64,000 bases of DNA from Streptomyces roseolus. GTDB lineage: Bacteria > Actinomycetota > Actinomycetes > Streptomycetales > Streptomycetaceae. The position numbers and the translations under genes are program-made. Each line of letters begins with the position of its first letter. The first letter of the stretch is position 1. The notes under the pieces are model-generated. The model had not been told where the DNA came from. It saw only the letters and a list, made by a program, of their open reading frames with translations, and searched no databases. The stretch spans positions 141,927 to 205,926 of the forward strand of contig NZ_BMTV01000008.1 in NCBI RefSeq assembly GCF_014649855.1, given 5' to 3'. Shown piece by piece: positions 27,405 to 35,626 of this stretch.

Positions 27405-29451
27405 ACTCGGGCATCCGGGAGACCGGGTCGAGCGCAGGGTTCACCAGCGTGTTCGCCCGCCCCTCCCCGTACCAGTGGAACGGCATGAAGACGGTGTCCG
27501 GGCGGATCGCGCCGGTGATCCGGGCCGGCGCCACCGCCCGCCCGCGCCGCGACACCACCGCCACCGGCTCGCCCTCCGCGACCCCGACCCGCTCCGCGAG
27601 CCGCGGGTGCAGCTCCACGAAGGGGCCGGGTGCGGCGGCGTTCAGCTCCGCCACCCGCCGGGTCTGCGCCCCGGACTGGTACTGGGAGACGACCCGGCCG
27701 GTGGTGAGGACCACCGGATAGTCCGCGTCGGTCTCCTCGGCGGCGGGCCGGTGCGTCACCGGCACGAAGCGGGCCCGCCCGTCGGCGGTCGAGAACCGGT
27801 CGAGGAAGAGCCGGGGCGTGCCCTGGTGGCCCTCCTCCGGACAGGGCCAGAAGACGCCCTGTTCCTCCTCGATCCGCCGGTAGCTGATGCCCGCGTAGTC
27901 GGCGGGGCCGCCGGCGGAGGCCCGCCGCAGCTCCTCGAAGACCTCCTCCGGGTCGGTGGGGAAGCCCTTCTCCCAGCCGAGCAGCCCGGCGAGCGCGTGC
28001 AGCACCTCCAGGTCGCTGCGCACCCCCTCCGGCGGGGTGAGGGCGCGGCGGCGCAGCAGCACCCGCCCCTCCAGGTTGGTCATCGTGCCGGTCTCCTCGG
28101 CCCACTGGGTCACCGGCAGGACGACGTCGGCGAGCGCGGCGGTCTCGGAGAGGACGACGTCGGCGACGGCGAGGAAGTCGAGCGAGCGCAGCCGCTCCTC
28201 GACGTGCGCGGCGCGCGGCGCGGAGACGACCGGGTTGGAGCCCATGAGGAGCAGCGACCTCACCTCGCCGCCGAGCGCGTCGAGGAGTTCGTAGGCGCTG
28301 CGCCCCGGCCCCGGCAGGGTCTCGGGGGCGACGCCCCACACGCCGGCGACGTGGGCGCGGGCGGCGGGGTCGTCGAGCTTGCGGTAGCCGGGCAGCTGGT
28401 CGGCCTTCTGGCCGTGCTCGCGGCCGCCCTGGCCGTTGCCCTGGCCGGTGAGGCAGCCGTAGCCGGAGAGCGGCCGGCCGGCCCGGCCGGTGGCGAGGCA
28501 GAGGTTGATCCAGGCGCCGACGGTGTCGGTGCCCTTGGACTGCTGCTCGGGGCCGCGCGCGGTGAGCACCATGCCGGCGGGGGCGTCGCAGAACAGCGCG
28601 ACGGCCTCGCGCAGGGCGGGCACGGGGACGCCGGTGATCCGCTCGACGTGCTCGGGCCAGTGGGCCATGGCGCCGGCCCGGGCGGCCTCCCAGCCGGTGG
28701 TGCGCCCGGCGACGAACTCCTCGTCGACGCGGCCCTCGGCGACGACCAGGTGCAGCAGGCCGAGGGCGAGCGCGAGGTCGGTGCCGGGGCGGGGGGCGAG
28801 GTGGAGGTCGGCCTGTTCGGCGGTGCGGGTGCGGCGCGGATCGACGACGATCAGCTTTCCGCCGTTCTCCTTCAGTTCGGTGAGGTAGCGCAGGGCGGGC
28901 GGCATGGTCTCGGCGAGGTTGGAGCCGACGAGGATCACGCAGCCCGTCCTCGGGACGTCCTCCAGCGGGAACGGCAGGCCGCGGTCGAGGCCGAAGGCCC
29001 GCTGGTGGGCGGCGGCCGCCGAGGACATGCAGAAGCGGCCGTTGTAGTCGATCTGCGAGGTGGCGAGGACGAGCCGGGCGAACTTGCCGAGCGCGTACGC
29101 CTTCTCGTTGGTGAGTCCGCCGCCGCCGAAGACCCCCACGGCGTCGGGGCCGTGGTCGGCGCGGGTCCGGCGCAGCCCCTCGGCGACGGCGGAGAGCGCC
29201 TCCTCCCAGGAGGCCGGTTCGAGCGCCCCGGAGTCAGGGCGGCGGACCAGGGGCTCGGTGAGCCTGACCCGGGAGGAGAGTACGGAGGGGGCGGTGCGGC
29301 CCTTGCCGCACAGCGCGCCCCGGTTGACGGGGAAGTCGGTCCGCTCGACCACCTCGGCGGGCAGCTCCGCCGTGCCGGTCGGGCGGAGCTTCATGCCGCA
29401 CTGCAGGGCGCAGTAGGGGCAGTGGGTGGGGACCGCGGTGGCGTCGGGCAT
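27370..29451 (-). CDS. Assimilatory nitrate reductase, molybdopterin catalytic subunit (NasA type)
   Basis: The 693-residue Mo-bisMGD enzyme has the N-terminal [4Fe-4S] motif HCPYCALQCG plus a fourth Cys in GALCGKG. It shows the expected GRFCMSSAAAAHQRAFG, GYGCLTGQGNGQGGREHGQKAD region and C-terminal MPFHWYGEGRANTLVNPALD. There is no signal peptide, so it is cytoplasmic, as in nitrate assimilation. No reductase or ferredoxin domain is fused, so electrons must come from another protein; the NirB-like flavoprotein at 17-18 kb is a candidate. It stands alone, with 22-bp-spaced repeats upstream that may be nitrogen-regulator sites. Confidence 0.9.
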   Translation of the reverse strand: MPDATAVPTHCPYCALQCGMKLRPTGTAELPAEVVERTDFPVNRGALCGKGRTAPSVLSSRVRLTEPLVRRPDSGALEPASWEEALSAVAEGLRRTRADHGPDAVGVFGGGGLTNEKAYALGKFARLVLATSQIDYNGRFCMSSAAAAHQRAFGLDRGLPFPLEDVPRTGCVILVGSNLAETMPPALRYLTELKENGGKLIVVDPRRTRTAEQADLHLAPRPGTDLALALGLLHLVVAEGRVDEEFVAGRTTGWEAARAGAMAHWPEHVERITGVPVPALREAVALFCDAPAGMVLTARGPEQQSKGTDTVGAWINLCLATGRAGRPLSGYGCLTGQGNGQGGREHGQKADQLPGYRKLDDPAARAHVAGVWGVAPETLPGPGRSAYELLDALGGEVRSLLLMGSNPVVSAPRAAHVEERLRSLDFLAVADVVLSETAALADVVLPVTQWAEETGTMTNLEGRVLLRRRALTPPEGVRSDLEVLHALAGLLGWEKGFPTDPEEVFEELRRASAGGPADYAGISYRRIEEEQGVFWPCPEEGHQGTPRLFLDRFSTADGRARFVPVTHRPAAEETDADYPVVLTTGRVVSQYQSGAQTRRVAELNAAAPGPFVELHPRLAERVGVAEGEPVAVVSRRGRAVAPARITGAIRPDTVFMPFHWYGEGRANTLVNPALDPVSRMPEFKVCAVRLERG

Positions 29452-29463
29452 GCCGTCAAGGGT

Positions 29464-29501
29464 GCGTCGGGCGTGTTACGGGCGGCGGCGTCCCGTATTA
29501 C
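29464..29501 (-). promoter_or_regulatory. 22-bp-spaced CCCGTAA repeats upstream of the nitrate reductase
   Basis: On the minus strand CCCGTAATACG and CCCGTAACACG occur with their GTAA cores 22 bp apart, the phase of the gTnAc elements in a GlnR box. The GAAAC partners expected between them are not conserved (CGCCG, GACGC). It could be a divergent GlnR site or the site of another response regulator. Confidence 0.4.
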
Positions 29502-29524
29502 GGGCGCGGTGCTCTCCGCTCAGG

Positions 29525-30202
29525 TCACGGGGTGGCGCGGGGTGAGGCGAGGGCCTCCGCCACCCCGGTCTCCCGGGGGCCGAGGAAGTGCGGGTCGGGG
29601 CGGGTGGCGGCGTCGAGGGCGGCCTTCCCGGCGGCGAGGAGCTCGCGGGTGGTGCCGTAGTACCAGGTGGTGTCGTGCGGTTCGGCGACGCCGACGCCGT
29701 ACGAGGCCACCCCGGCCCGCTCGCAGAGGGCGACGGCCCGCTTGACGTGGAAGTCCTGGGTGACGAGGACGGCCCGGTCGACGCCGAAGACCTTCCGGGC
29801 CCGGACGCAGCTGTCCCAGGTGTCGAAGCCCGCGTGGTCGCTGACGACCTTCTCGTCCGGGACGCCCCGGGCCGTCAGGTAGGCGCGCATGGCGCTCGGC
29901 TCGTCGTACGCGGTCCGGCTGTTGTCGCCGGTGACGAGGAGGACCTTCGCCTTGCCGGTGCGGTAGAGCTCGGCGGCGGTGTCGAGCCGGTGGGCGAGGT
30001 ACGGCGTCGGGCGGCCGTTCCACAGTCCGGCGCCGAAGACCACGGCGACGTCCCGGGCGGGCACGTCGGCGGTGGTCCGCAGCTTTCCGGCGGCGGCGGT
30101 GTGCGTCCAGGTCGCGGGCGCGAGGGCCAGGACGGCGGCGGCCATCACGGCCTGGACGGCGCGGCGGCGGGCCCGGACGGTGCGGGGGAACCGGACCTGC
30201 AT
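29525..30202 (-). CDS. SanA/YdcF-family (DUF218) membrane-anchored protein
   Basis: The 225-residue protein has one N-terminal membrane segment (AVQAVMAAAVLALAPATWT) and an extracytoplasmic DUF218 domain: VAVVFGAGLWNGRPTPYLAHRLD, LLVTGDNSRTAYDEPSAM and LVTQDFHVKRAVALCE. E. coli SanA contributes to the envelope barrier to vancomycin; the biochemical activity is not established. The ATG at 30202 is chosen because ggagg lies eight bases upstream. It is co-directional with the aquaporin gene 35 bp upstream. Confidence 0.85.
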   Translation of the reverse strand: MQVRFPRTVRARRRAVQAVMAAAVLALAPATWTHTAAAGKLRTTADVPARDVAVVFGAGLWNGRPTPYLAHRLDTAAELYRTGKAKVLLVTGDNSRTAYDEPSAMRAYLTARGVPDEKVVSDHAGFDTWDSCVRARKVFGVDRAVLVTQDFHVKRAVALCERAGVASYGVGVAEPHDTTWYYGTTRELLAAGKAALDAATRPDPHFLGPRETGVAEALASPRATP

Positions 30203-30237
30203 CGGCTGCCTCCAGGGGCGGGGAAGGGGACGGGCTG

Positions 30238-30960
30238 TCACCCGGTCGGACGCGCGGGGGCCTTCCGCGGTTCGGCGGCGGTCCGGTCCGTTCCGTACAG
30301 CACGCTCGCGAGCCCCATCCCGAGCAGCATCCCGAGGAGCTGGGCGCAGGCGTAGGCGGGCACCGAGGCGGGGGCGATGCCGGTGAAGGAGTCGGTCAGG
30401 GAGCGGCCGAGGGTGGCCGCCGGGTTGGCGAAGGAACCGGAGGAGGTGAACCAGATCGCGGCGCCGATGTACCCGGCGACGGCGACGGGGGCCAGCTGGG
30501 GGCGGCCGATGTGCCGCAGGCCCTGGACGACGAGGACGAGCCCGGCGGTGGCGACGGCCTCGCCGAGCAGCAGATGGAGCGCGGCGCGCGGCTCGGTGGA
30601 CCAGGAGCCGGGCGCCCGGCCGAACATCGCCTCGGCGAGCAGGGCGCCCGCGACCGCGCCGGCGACCTGGGCGGCGACGTAGGCGAGGACCTCGCGGCCC
30701 TCCTGCTCGCGGCGGCGGCCCCACCACTCGGAGAGGGTGACGACGGGGTTGAAGTGGGCGCCGGAGAGCGGTCCGAGGAGCGCGATCAGGAGCCCGAGGC
30801 CGAGGGCGGAGGCGGTGGCGTTGGCGAGCAGCCGGACCCCGATGTCCTGGCTGAGGGAGTCGGCGCGGAGGCCGGAGCCGACGATCACGGCGACGAGGGC
30901 GGCGGTGCCGGTGAACTCGGCGGTGGCGCGCCGGGGGAGCGACGCGGGGGACATTCTCAT
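30238..30960 (-). CDS. MIP/aquaporin-family channel
   Basis: The 240-residue channel has six membrane segments and two half-helices. The first motif is GAHFNPVVT (NPV instead of NPA) and the second is SFANPAATLGR. Substitution in the first motif is common in actinobacterial aquaglyceroporin-like proteins that carry small neutral solutes such as glycerol or arsenite. The start at 30960 (MRMSPAS) is uncertain; an ATG six bases later is also possible, and neither has a ribosome site. A palindrome at 30962-30979 lies directly on the start region. Confidence 0.82.
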   Translation of the reverse strand: MRMSPASLPRRATAEFTGTAALVAVIVGSGLRADSLSQDIGVRLLANATASALGLGLLIALLGPLSGAHFNPVVTLSEWWGRRREQEGREVLAYVAAQVAGAVAGALLAEAMFGRAPGSWSTEPRAALHLLLGEAVATAGLVLVVQGLRHIGRPQLAPVAVAGYIGAAIWFTSSGSFANPAATLGRSLTDSFTGIAPASVPAYACAQLLGMLLGMGLASVLYGTDRTAAEPRKAPARPTG

Positions 30961-30961
30961 A

Positions 30962-30979
30962 ACGGAAAAGATATTCCGT
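30962..30979. promoter_or_regulatory. Palindrome at the aquaporin start region
   Basis: ACGGAA (30962-30967) and TTCCGT (30974-30979) flank AAGATA. The minus-strand sequence TATCTT within it would be a -10 about seven bases before the start codon, so a repressor bound here would block initiation. Confidence 0.4.
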
Positions 30980-31035
30980 GATTCGGAACGAAAAAAGAGG
31001 GGAGGGGAGGGGCGGGTCCTCCGTACGATCCGGCG

Positions 31036-31767
31036 GTGATCAACGAAGAGCTTCCGACCCGAGCCCTCCCGGCCGGCGACGCGCTGCTGACCGCCGCCGT
31101 GTGGAACAACGCCGCGTGGTGCGCGAGCATGTGCCGGGCCCACGGCCTCGCCCCCACCACCGGCCCCCGCGCCTGGACCAGCCCCCGCCGCACCCCGCTC
31201 TACTACCCCGACGCCGTCTCCCTGACGGCGGACGCGACCGCCGCCGACGTCCTCGCGGGCATCGACCTGAGCGCGCCCGGCGCCTCCGTCAAGGACTCCT
31301 ACGCCCGCCTCGACCTCGCCCCCGAGGGCTTCCGGCCGCTCTTCGACGCCACCTGGATCGGCCGCCCGGCAGGCCCGCCCGCCGTCCCCGGCCCCTCCTG
31401 GACCCGCGCCGGCACCCCCGGGGCCCTCGCCGTCTGGGCGCACGCCTGGAGCGGCGGCGACGCCGACGGGGCGGCGCTCTTCCGCCCGGCCCTCCTGGAC
31501 GATCCGGACGTCACCGTCCTCACCGTCCCCGGCCCCGACGGGCGGATCCTCGGCGGAGCCGTCCTCTCCACCGGCGCCGGCGCCACCGGCGTCTCCAACC
31601 TCTTCGCCGCCGACGGCACCGACCCGGCCCTCGTCTGGGCCGCCGCCCTGGCCGCCGCCGACCCCGCCCTCCCCGTCGTCGGCTACGAGTCCGGCGACGA
31701 CCTGGCCGCCGCCCTCGCCGCCGGCTTCACCGGGCTCGGCCCCCTCCGCGTCTGGCTCGCCGCCTGA
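31036..31767 (+). CDS. Uncharacterised GNAT-like protein
   Basis: I do not recognise this 243-residue protein with certainty. It is Ala-rich and soluble, with aromatic and Trp residues spread through it. The C-terminal part (VTVLTVPGPDGRILGGAVLSTGAGATGVSNLFA) looks like the central strands of a GNAT acetyltransferase fold, but the acyl-CoA-binding Q/RxxGxG/A loop is not evident. TACGAT at 31024-31029 lies six bases before the GTG, giving a leaderless mRNA. It is divergent from the aquaporin gene across 75 bp. Confidence 0.6.
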   Translation: MINEELPTRALPAGDALLTAAVWNNAAWCASMCRAHGLAPTTGPRAWTSPRRTPLYYPDAVSLTADATAADVLAGIDLSAPGASVKDSYARLDLAPEGFRPLFDATWIGRPAGPPAVPGPSWTRAGTPGALAVWAHAWSGGDADGAALFRPALLDDPDVTVLTVPGPDGRILGGAVLSTGAGATGVSNLFAADGTDPALVWAAALAAADPALPVVGYESGDDLAAALAAGFTGLGPLRVWLAA

Positions 31768-31878
31768 CAACCCGCCCCACGCGCGCGTGAGCCCGGTGAA
31801 ACACCGGTGTGCGGTGCTGGAAAGGAGCCGTGACCGGCGCGCAACGGGCAGGCAACGTCCCGGGGCCAGGATCGGTCC

Positions 31879-32085
31879 GTGACGGAGCCGGACAGCACGT
31901 TCGCGGACGCCGCCGCCCTGCTGGGGCGGGTCGCGGAACAACTCGGACTCCAGCTCCGCCGGGTGCGTCCGTACGACGCCCCGGCGGGGAAGACCGAGCA
32001 GGAGGTACGCCGCCCATGCAGCCGTTCGCACAGCTCCCCGCCCTCGCCCCCGCGCCCGTCGCCGCCCCCGTCCTCGTCGCCGTAG
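31879..32085 (+). CDS. Small ORF overlapping the chelatase start in another frame
   Basis: This 68-residue ORF begins [21 protein letters not shown] and ends in a Ser/Pro-rich tail. CAGGAT at 31867-31872 is six bases before its GTG, the same spacing as at other leaderless starts, and third-codon positions before 32016 are nearly all G or C. It runs 70 bases into the chelatase gene in a different frame. It may be a true small protein whose translation couples to the chelatase, or a chance ORF on its leader. Confidence 0.4.
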   Translation: MTEPDSTFADAAALLGRVAEQLGLQLRRVRPYDAPAGKTEQEVRRPCSRSHSSPPSPPRPSPPPSSSP

Positions 32086-32816
32086 GACACGGCAGCCGGG
32101 ACCCCCGCGCGCGTGCCACGCTCGCGCGGCTCCTCGACCGGGTCCGCGAACTGCGCCCCGGGCTCGACGTGCGGCTCGCCCACATCGAGCTGAACGCGCC
32201 GCTCCTCGACGACACCCTCGCGGCCCTCGCCGCCGAGGGGCGCGAGGCCGTGCTCGTCCCGCTCCTCCTCGCCCCCGGGTACCACGTCACCCACGACCTG
32301 CCCGCCGCCCTCGCCGCCGTCCCCGCGCTCCGGGCCCGCGTCGCCGCACCCCTCGGCCCCCACCCGCTGCTCGTGGAGGCCCTCGCCGACCGGCTCGCCC
32401 GGGCCGGCTGGACGCCCGCCGACTCCGCCTCCCGCGCCACCGGCGTCGTCCTCGCCTCCGCCGGCTCCCGCGACCCCCGCTCCGCCGCCACCCTCCGCCG
32501 GATCGCCGCCGCCCTCGGCGAACGCCTCGGCGGGGTGCCCGTCGTCGCCGCGTACGCCTCCGCCGCCGCCCCCACCGTCCCCGAGGCCGTCGCCGCGCTC
32601 ACCGCCCGCGGACACCACCGCGTCGCCGTCGCCTCCTGCTTCACCGCCCCCGGCCTCTTCGCCGCCCGCGCCGCCGCCCACGCCCCCTGGATCGCCGCCG
32701 ACCCGCTCGGTGCCCACCCGGCCCTCGCCCGGCTCGTCCTGCACCGCTACGACCTGTCCCGCACCGGCCGCCCCGCCGCCCCCGCCACTCCCTCGCGGGA
32801 ACTCGCCGCCATCTGA
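32016..32816 (+). CDS. CbiX/SirB-type sirohydrochlorin chelatase
   Basis: The 266-residue protein is made of two CbiX-like halves. The first is [25 protein letters not shown], with the metal-binding His in GHGSRD, and [20 protein letters not shown] with the second His pair. The second half ([17 protein letters not shown]) has lost the His. Such enzymes insert Fe (siroheme) or Co into sirohydrochlorin. Siroheme is needed by NirB 15 kb away, which fits the nitrate context. The ATG at 32016 has ggagg ten bases upstream. Confidence 0.85.
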   Translation: MQPFAQLPALAPAPVAAPVLVAVGHGSRDPRARATLARLLDRVRELRPGLDVRLAHIELNAPLLDDTLAALAAEGREAVLVPLLLAPGYHVTHDLPAALAAVPALRARVAAPLGPHPLLVEALADRLARAGWTPADSASRATGVVLASAGSRDPRSAATLRRIAAALGERLGGVPVVAAYASAAAPTVPEAVAALTARGHHRVAVASCFTAPGLFAARAAAHAPWIAADPLGAHPALARLVLHRYDLSRTGRPAAPATPSRELAAI

Positions 32817-32851
32817 ACCCTTTTGTCGGCCCCGCCGGTTACCGTCGAGAC

Positions 32852-34153
32852 ATGGCAGGCTACGACGGCACCAGCGAGACCCCCGGGTACGACCCGACCG
32901 CCACCGAGCGCTGGGCCGCCGAGCCCGACAAGCGCCCCGGCCGCACCGCCTTCCAGCGCGACCGCGCGCGCGTGCTGCACTCCGCCGCCCTGCGCCGGCT
33001 CGCCGGGAAGACCCAGGTCGTCACCCCCGGCACCCGCGGGTACGCCTGGGACGCCAGCCCCCGCACCCGCCTCACCCACTCCCTGGAGTGCGCCCAGGTC
33101 GGCCGCGAGCTCGGCGCCGCCCTCGGCTGCGACCCCGACCTCGTCGAAGCCGCCTGCCTCTCCCACGACATGGGCCACCCGCCCTTCGGGCACAACGGCG
33201 AACAGGCGCTCAACGACGTCGCCAAGGACTGCGGCGGCTTCGAGGGCAACGCCCAGTCGCTCCGCCTCCTCACCCGCATCGAGCCCAAGCGTTTCGTCCC
33301 CGGCCCCGACGGCGAACCCGTCTCCGTCGGCCTCAACCTCACCCGCGCCGCCCTCGACGCCGCCACCAAGTACCCCTGGCCGCGCGGCGGCCACCCCACC
33401 GACCCCGGCTCCTCCAAGTTCGGCGTGTACGAGGACGACCTGCCCGTCTTCGATTGGGTCCGGCGCGGCGCCCCCGACCAGCGCAAGTGCTTCGAGGCCG
33501 AGGTCATGGACTGGTCCGACGACGTCGCCTACTCCGTCCACGACTTCGAGGACGGCCTGCACGCCGGCCACATCGACCCCAACCTCCTCCACGCCGAGCC
33601 CGAGCGCGCCGACGTCTTCGCCGTCGCCGTCGGCCGCTACGTCCCCGAGGACACCGACCCCGCCGAACTCGCCGCGGCCCTCGACCGCCTCCTCGACCAG
33701 GAGTGGTGGCCGCACGGCTACGACGGCTCCGCCACCGCCCAGGCCCGCCTCAAGGACGCCACCAGCCAGCTCATCGGCCGCTTCTGCCTCGCCGCCGAGG
33801 GCGCCACCCGCCAGGCCTACGGCTCCGGCCGGCTCACCCGCTACGGCGCCGAACTCGTCGTCCCCCGCGCCACCCGCAACGAGTGCGCCGTCCTCAAGGC
33901 CGTCGCCGACCGGTACGTCATGCAGCGCGCCGAACAGGAGGCGCTCCGCGCCGACCAGCGGATCGTCGTCGCCGAACTCGCCGAGGCGCTCGTCGCCCGC
34001 GCCCCCGACGGACTCGAACCGCAGTTCCGCGCCCTCTTCGCCGCCGCGCCCGACGACCGTTCCCGCAAGCGGGTGATCGTCGACCAGATCGCCTCCCTCA
34101 CCGACGCCACCGCCCGCGCCCTCCACGCCCGCCTCCGAACCCCCGGCGCGTAG
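32852..34153 (+). CDS. dgt: Deoxyguanosinetriphosphate triphosphohydrolase-like protein
   Basis: The 433-residue HD-domain enzyme hydrolyses dNTPs to deoxynucleosides and triphosphate. The HD motif elements are visible: [16 protein letters not shown], then [19 protein letters not shown], and later [16 protein letters not shown]. The length matches bacterial dGTPases. TACCGT at 32840-32845 is six bases before the ATG, with no ribosome site, so a leaderless transcript is likely. It lies upstream of dnaG in the order familiar from Streptomyces, with a flavoprotein between. Confidence 0.93.
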   Translation: MAGYDGTSETPGYDPTATERWAAEPDKRPGRTAFQRDRARVLHSAALRRLAGKTQVVTPGTRGYAWDASPRTRLTHSLECAQVGRELGAALGCDPDLVEAACLSHDMGHPPFGHNGEQALNDVAKDCGGFEGNAQSLRLLTRIEPKRFVPGPDGEPVSVGLNLTRAALDAATKYPWPRGGHPTDPGSSKFGVYEDDLPVFDWVRRGAPDQRKCFEAEVMDWSDDVAYSVHDFEDGLHAGHIDPNLLHAEPERADVFAVAVGRYVPEDTDPAELAAALDRLLDQEWWPHGYDGSATAQARLKDATSQLIGRFCLAAEGATRQAYGSGRLTRYGAELVVPRATRNECAVLKAVADRYVMQRAEQEALRADQRIVVAELAEALVARAPDGLEPQFRALFAAAPDDRSRKRVIVDQIASLTDATARALHARLRTPGA

Positions 34154-34157
34154 GGGA

Positions 34158-34203
34158 CCTGTCCGAGGATTCCCGCCTGATTCGGCGCGCATCCTCGGAC
34201 AGG
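34158..34203 (+). terminator. Inverted repeat after dgt
   Basis: A perfect 13-bp stem (34158-34170 with 34191-34203) encloses a 20-nt loop. It has no T tract but stands immediately after the dgt stop codon. Confidence 0.65.
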
Positions 34204-34337
34204 CCCCCCGGGGCCGTTCGCCCCCTTTCGCCTTCCGGCACCGTGCGGGACCCTCGCATGCACGTCCCGGGTGGTGCGGCCGGGGCCGGGCCCGGGGGCG
34301 TAGCGTAGAGAATCGGTCGCAACGAGGAGGAATCAAC

Positions 34338-35597
34338 GTGGTCGACGCAGATCAGACCTTTGTCATCGTCGGCGGGGGCCTGGCCGGCGCCAAGGCGGCG
34401 GAGACGCTCCGCGCCGAGGGCTTCAACGGCCGGGTGATCCTCATCGGCGACGAACGCGACCACCCCTACGAACGGCCCCCGCTCTCCAAGGGCTACCTCC
34501 TCGGCAAGAAGGACCGCGACTCCGCCCTCGTCCACGAACCCGCCTGGTACGCCGCCCACGACGTCGAGCTCCACCTCGGCCAGACCGTCACCGCCGTCGA
34601 CCGGGACGCCCACACCGTCCGCCTCGGCGACGGCACCGTCATCCGCTACGACAAGCTGCTCCTCGCCACCGGCTCCGAGCCCCGCCGCCTCGACGTCCCC
34701 GGCACCGACCTCGCCGGCGTCCACCACCTGCGCCGGCTCTCCCACTCCGAGCGGCTCCGCGACGAGCTGAAGGCCCTCGGCCGGGACAACGGCCACCTCG
34801 TCATCGCCGGCGCCGGCTGGATCGGACTGGAGGTCGCCGCCGCCGCCCGCACCTACGGCGCCGAGGTCACCGTCGTCGAGTACGAGCCGACCGCGCTCCA
34901 CCGGGTCCTCGGCCCCGAGCTCGGCCAGCTCTTCGCCGACCTCCACACCGGGCACGGGGTCCGCTTCCACTTCGGCGCCCGCATCACCGAGATCACCGGC
35001 CAGGACGGCATGGTCCTCGCCGTCCGCACCGACGACGGCGAGGAGCACCCCGCCCACGCCGTCCTCGTCGCCGTCGGCGCCGCCCCCCGCGCCGCCCTCG
35101 CCGAGAACGCCGGCCTCGCCCTCGTCGACCGCGCCGACGGCGGCGGCATCGCCGTCGACTCCTCCCTGCGCACCACCGACCCCGACATCTACGCCGCCGG
35201 CGACGTCGCCGCCTTCGAGCACCCCTTCCTCCGCCACCGCATCCGCGTCGAGCACTGGGCCAACGCGCTCAACGGCGGCCCCGCCGCCGCCCGCGCCATG
35301 CTCGGCCAGGAGGTCTCCTACGACCGGATCCCGTACTTCTTCACCGACCAGTACGACCTCGGCATGGAGTACTCCGGCTGGGCGCCCCCGGGCTCGTACG
35401 ACCAGGTCGTGGTCCGCGGCGACACCGGCAAGCGCGAGTTCATCGCCTTCTGGCTCCACGAGGGCCGGGTGATCGCCGGCATGAACGTGAACGTGTGGGA
35501 CGTCACAGAAACCGTCCAGAAGCTCATCCGCTCCCGTGCCACCGTGGACCCGGACGCCCTCTGCGACCCGTCGGTCCCCCTGGAGAGCCTGCTCTGA
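34338..35597 (+). CDS. FAD-dependent ferredoxin/rubredoxin reductase-like oxidoreductase
   Basis: The 419-residue flavoprotein has FVIVGGGLAGAKAAETLRAEG for FAD, RPPLSKGYLLG, the NADH-binding VIAGAGWIGLEVAAAARTYGAEVTVVE region, and DIYAAGDVAAFEHPF. A C-terminal reductase domain ends near EYSGWAPPGSYDQVVVRG. It belongs with the putidaredoxin-reductase/AIFM family that feeds P450s or dioxygenases, but no ferredoxin gene is nearby. It has a good ribosome site (gaggagg) before the GTG. The -10 may be TAGAGA at 34306-34311. Confidence 0.88.
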   Translation: MVDADQTFVIVGGGLAGAKAAETLRAEGFNGRVILIGDERDHPYERPPLSKGYLLGKKDRDSALVHEPAWYAAHDVELHLGQTVTAVDRDAHTVRLGDGTVIRYDKLLLATGSEPRRLDVPGTDLAGVHHLRRLSHSERLRDELKALGRDNGHLVIAGAGWIGLEVAAAARTYGAEVTVVEYEPTALHRVLGPELGQLFADLHTGHGVRFHFGARITEITGQDGMVLAVRTDDGEEHPAHAVLVAVGAAPRAALAENAGLALVDRADGGGIAVDSSLRTTDPDIYAAGDVAAFEHPFLRHRIRVEHWANALNGGPAAARAMLGQEVSYDRIPYFFTDQYDLGMEYSGWAPPGSYDQVVVRGDTGKREFIAFWLHEGRVIAGMNVNVWDVTETVQKLIRSRATVDPDALCDPSVPLESLL

Positions 35598-35626
35598 CAC
35601 GTACGGGCGAGCCGTAGACTCTACGC

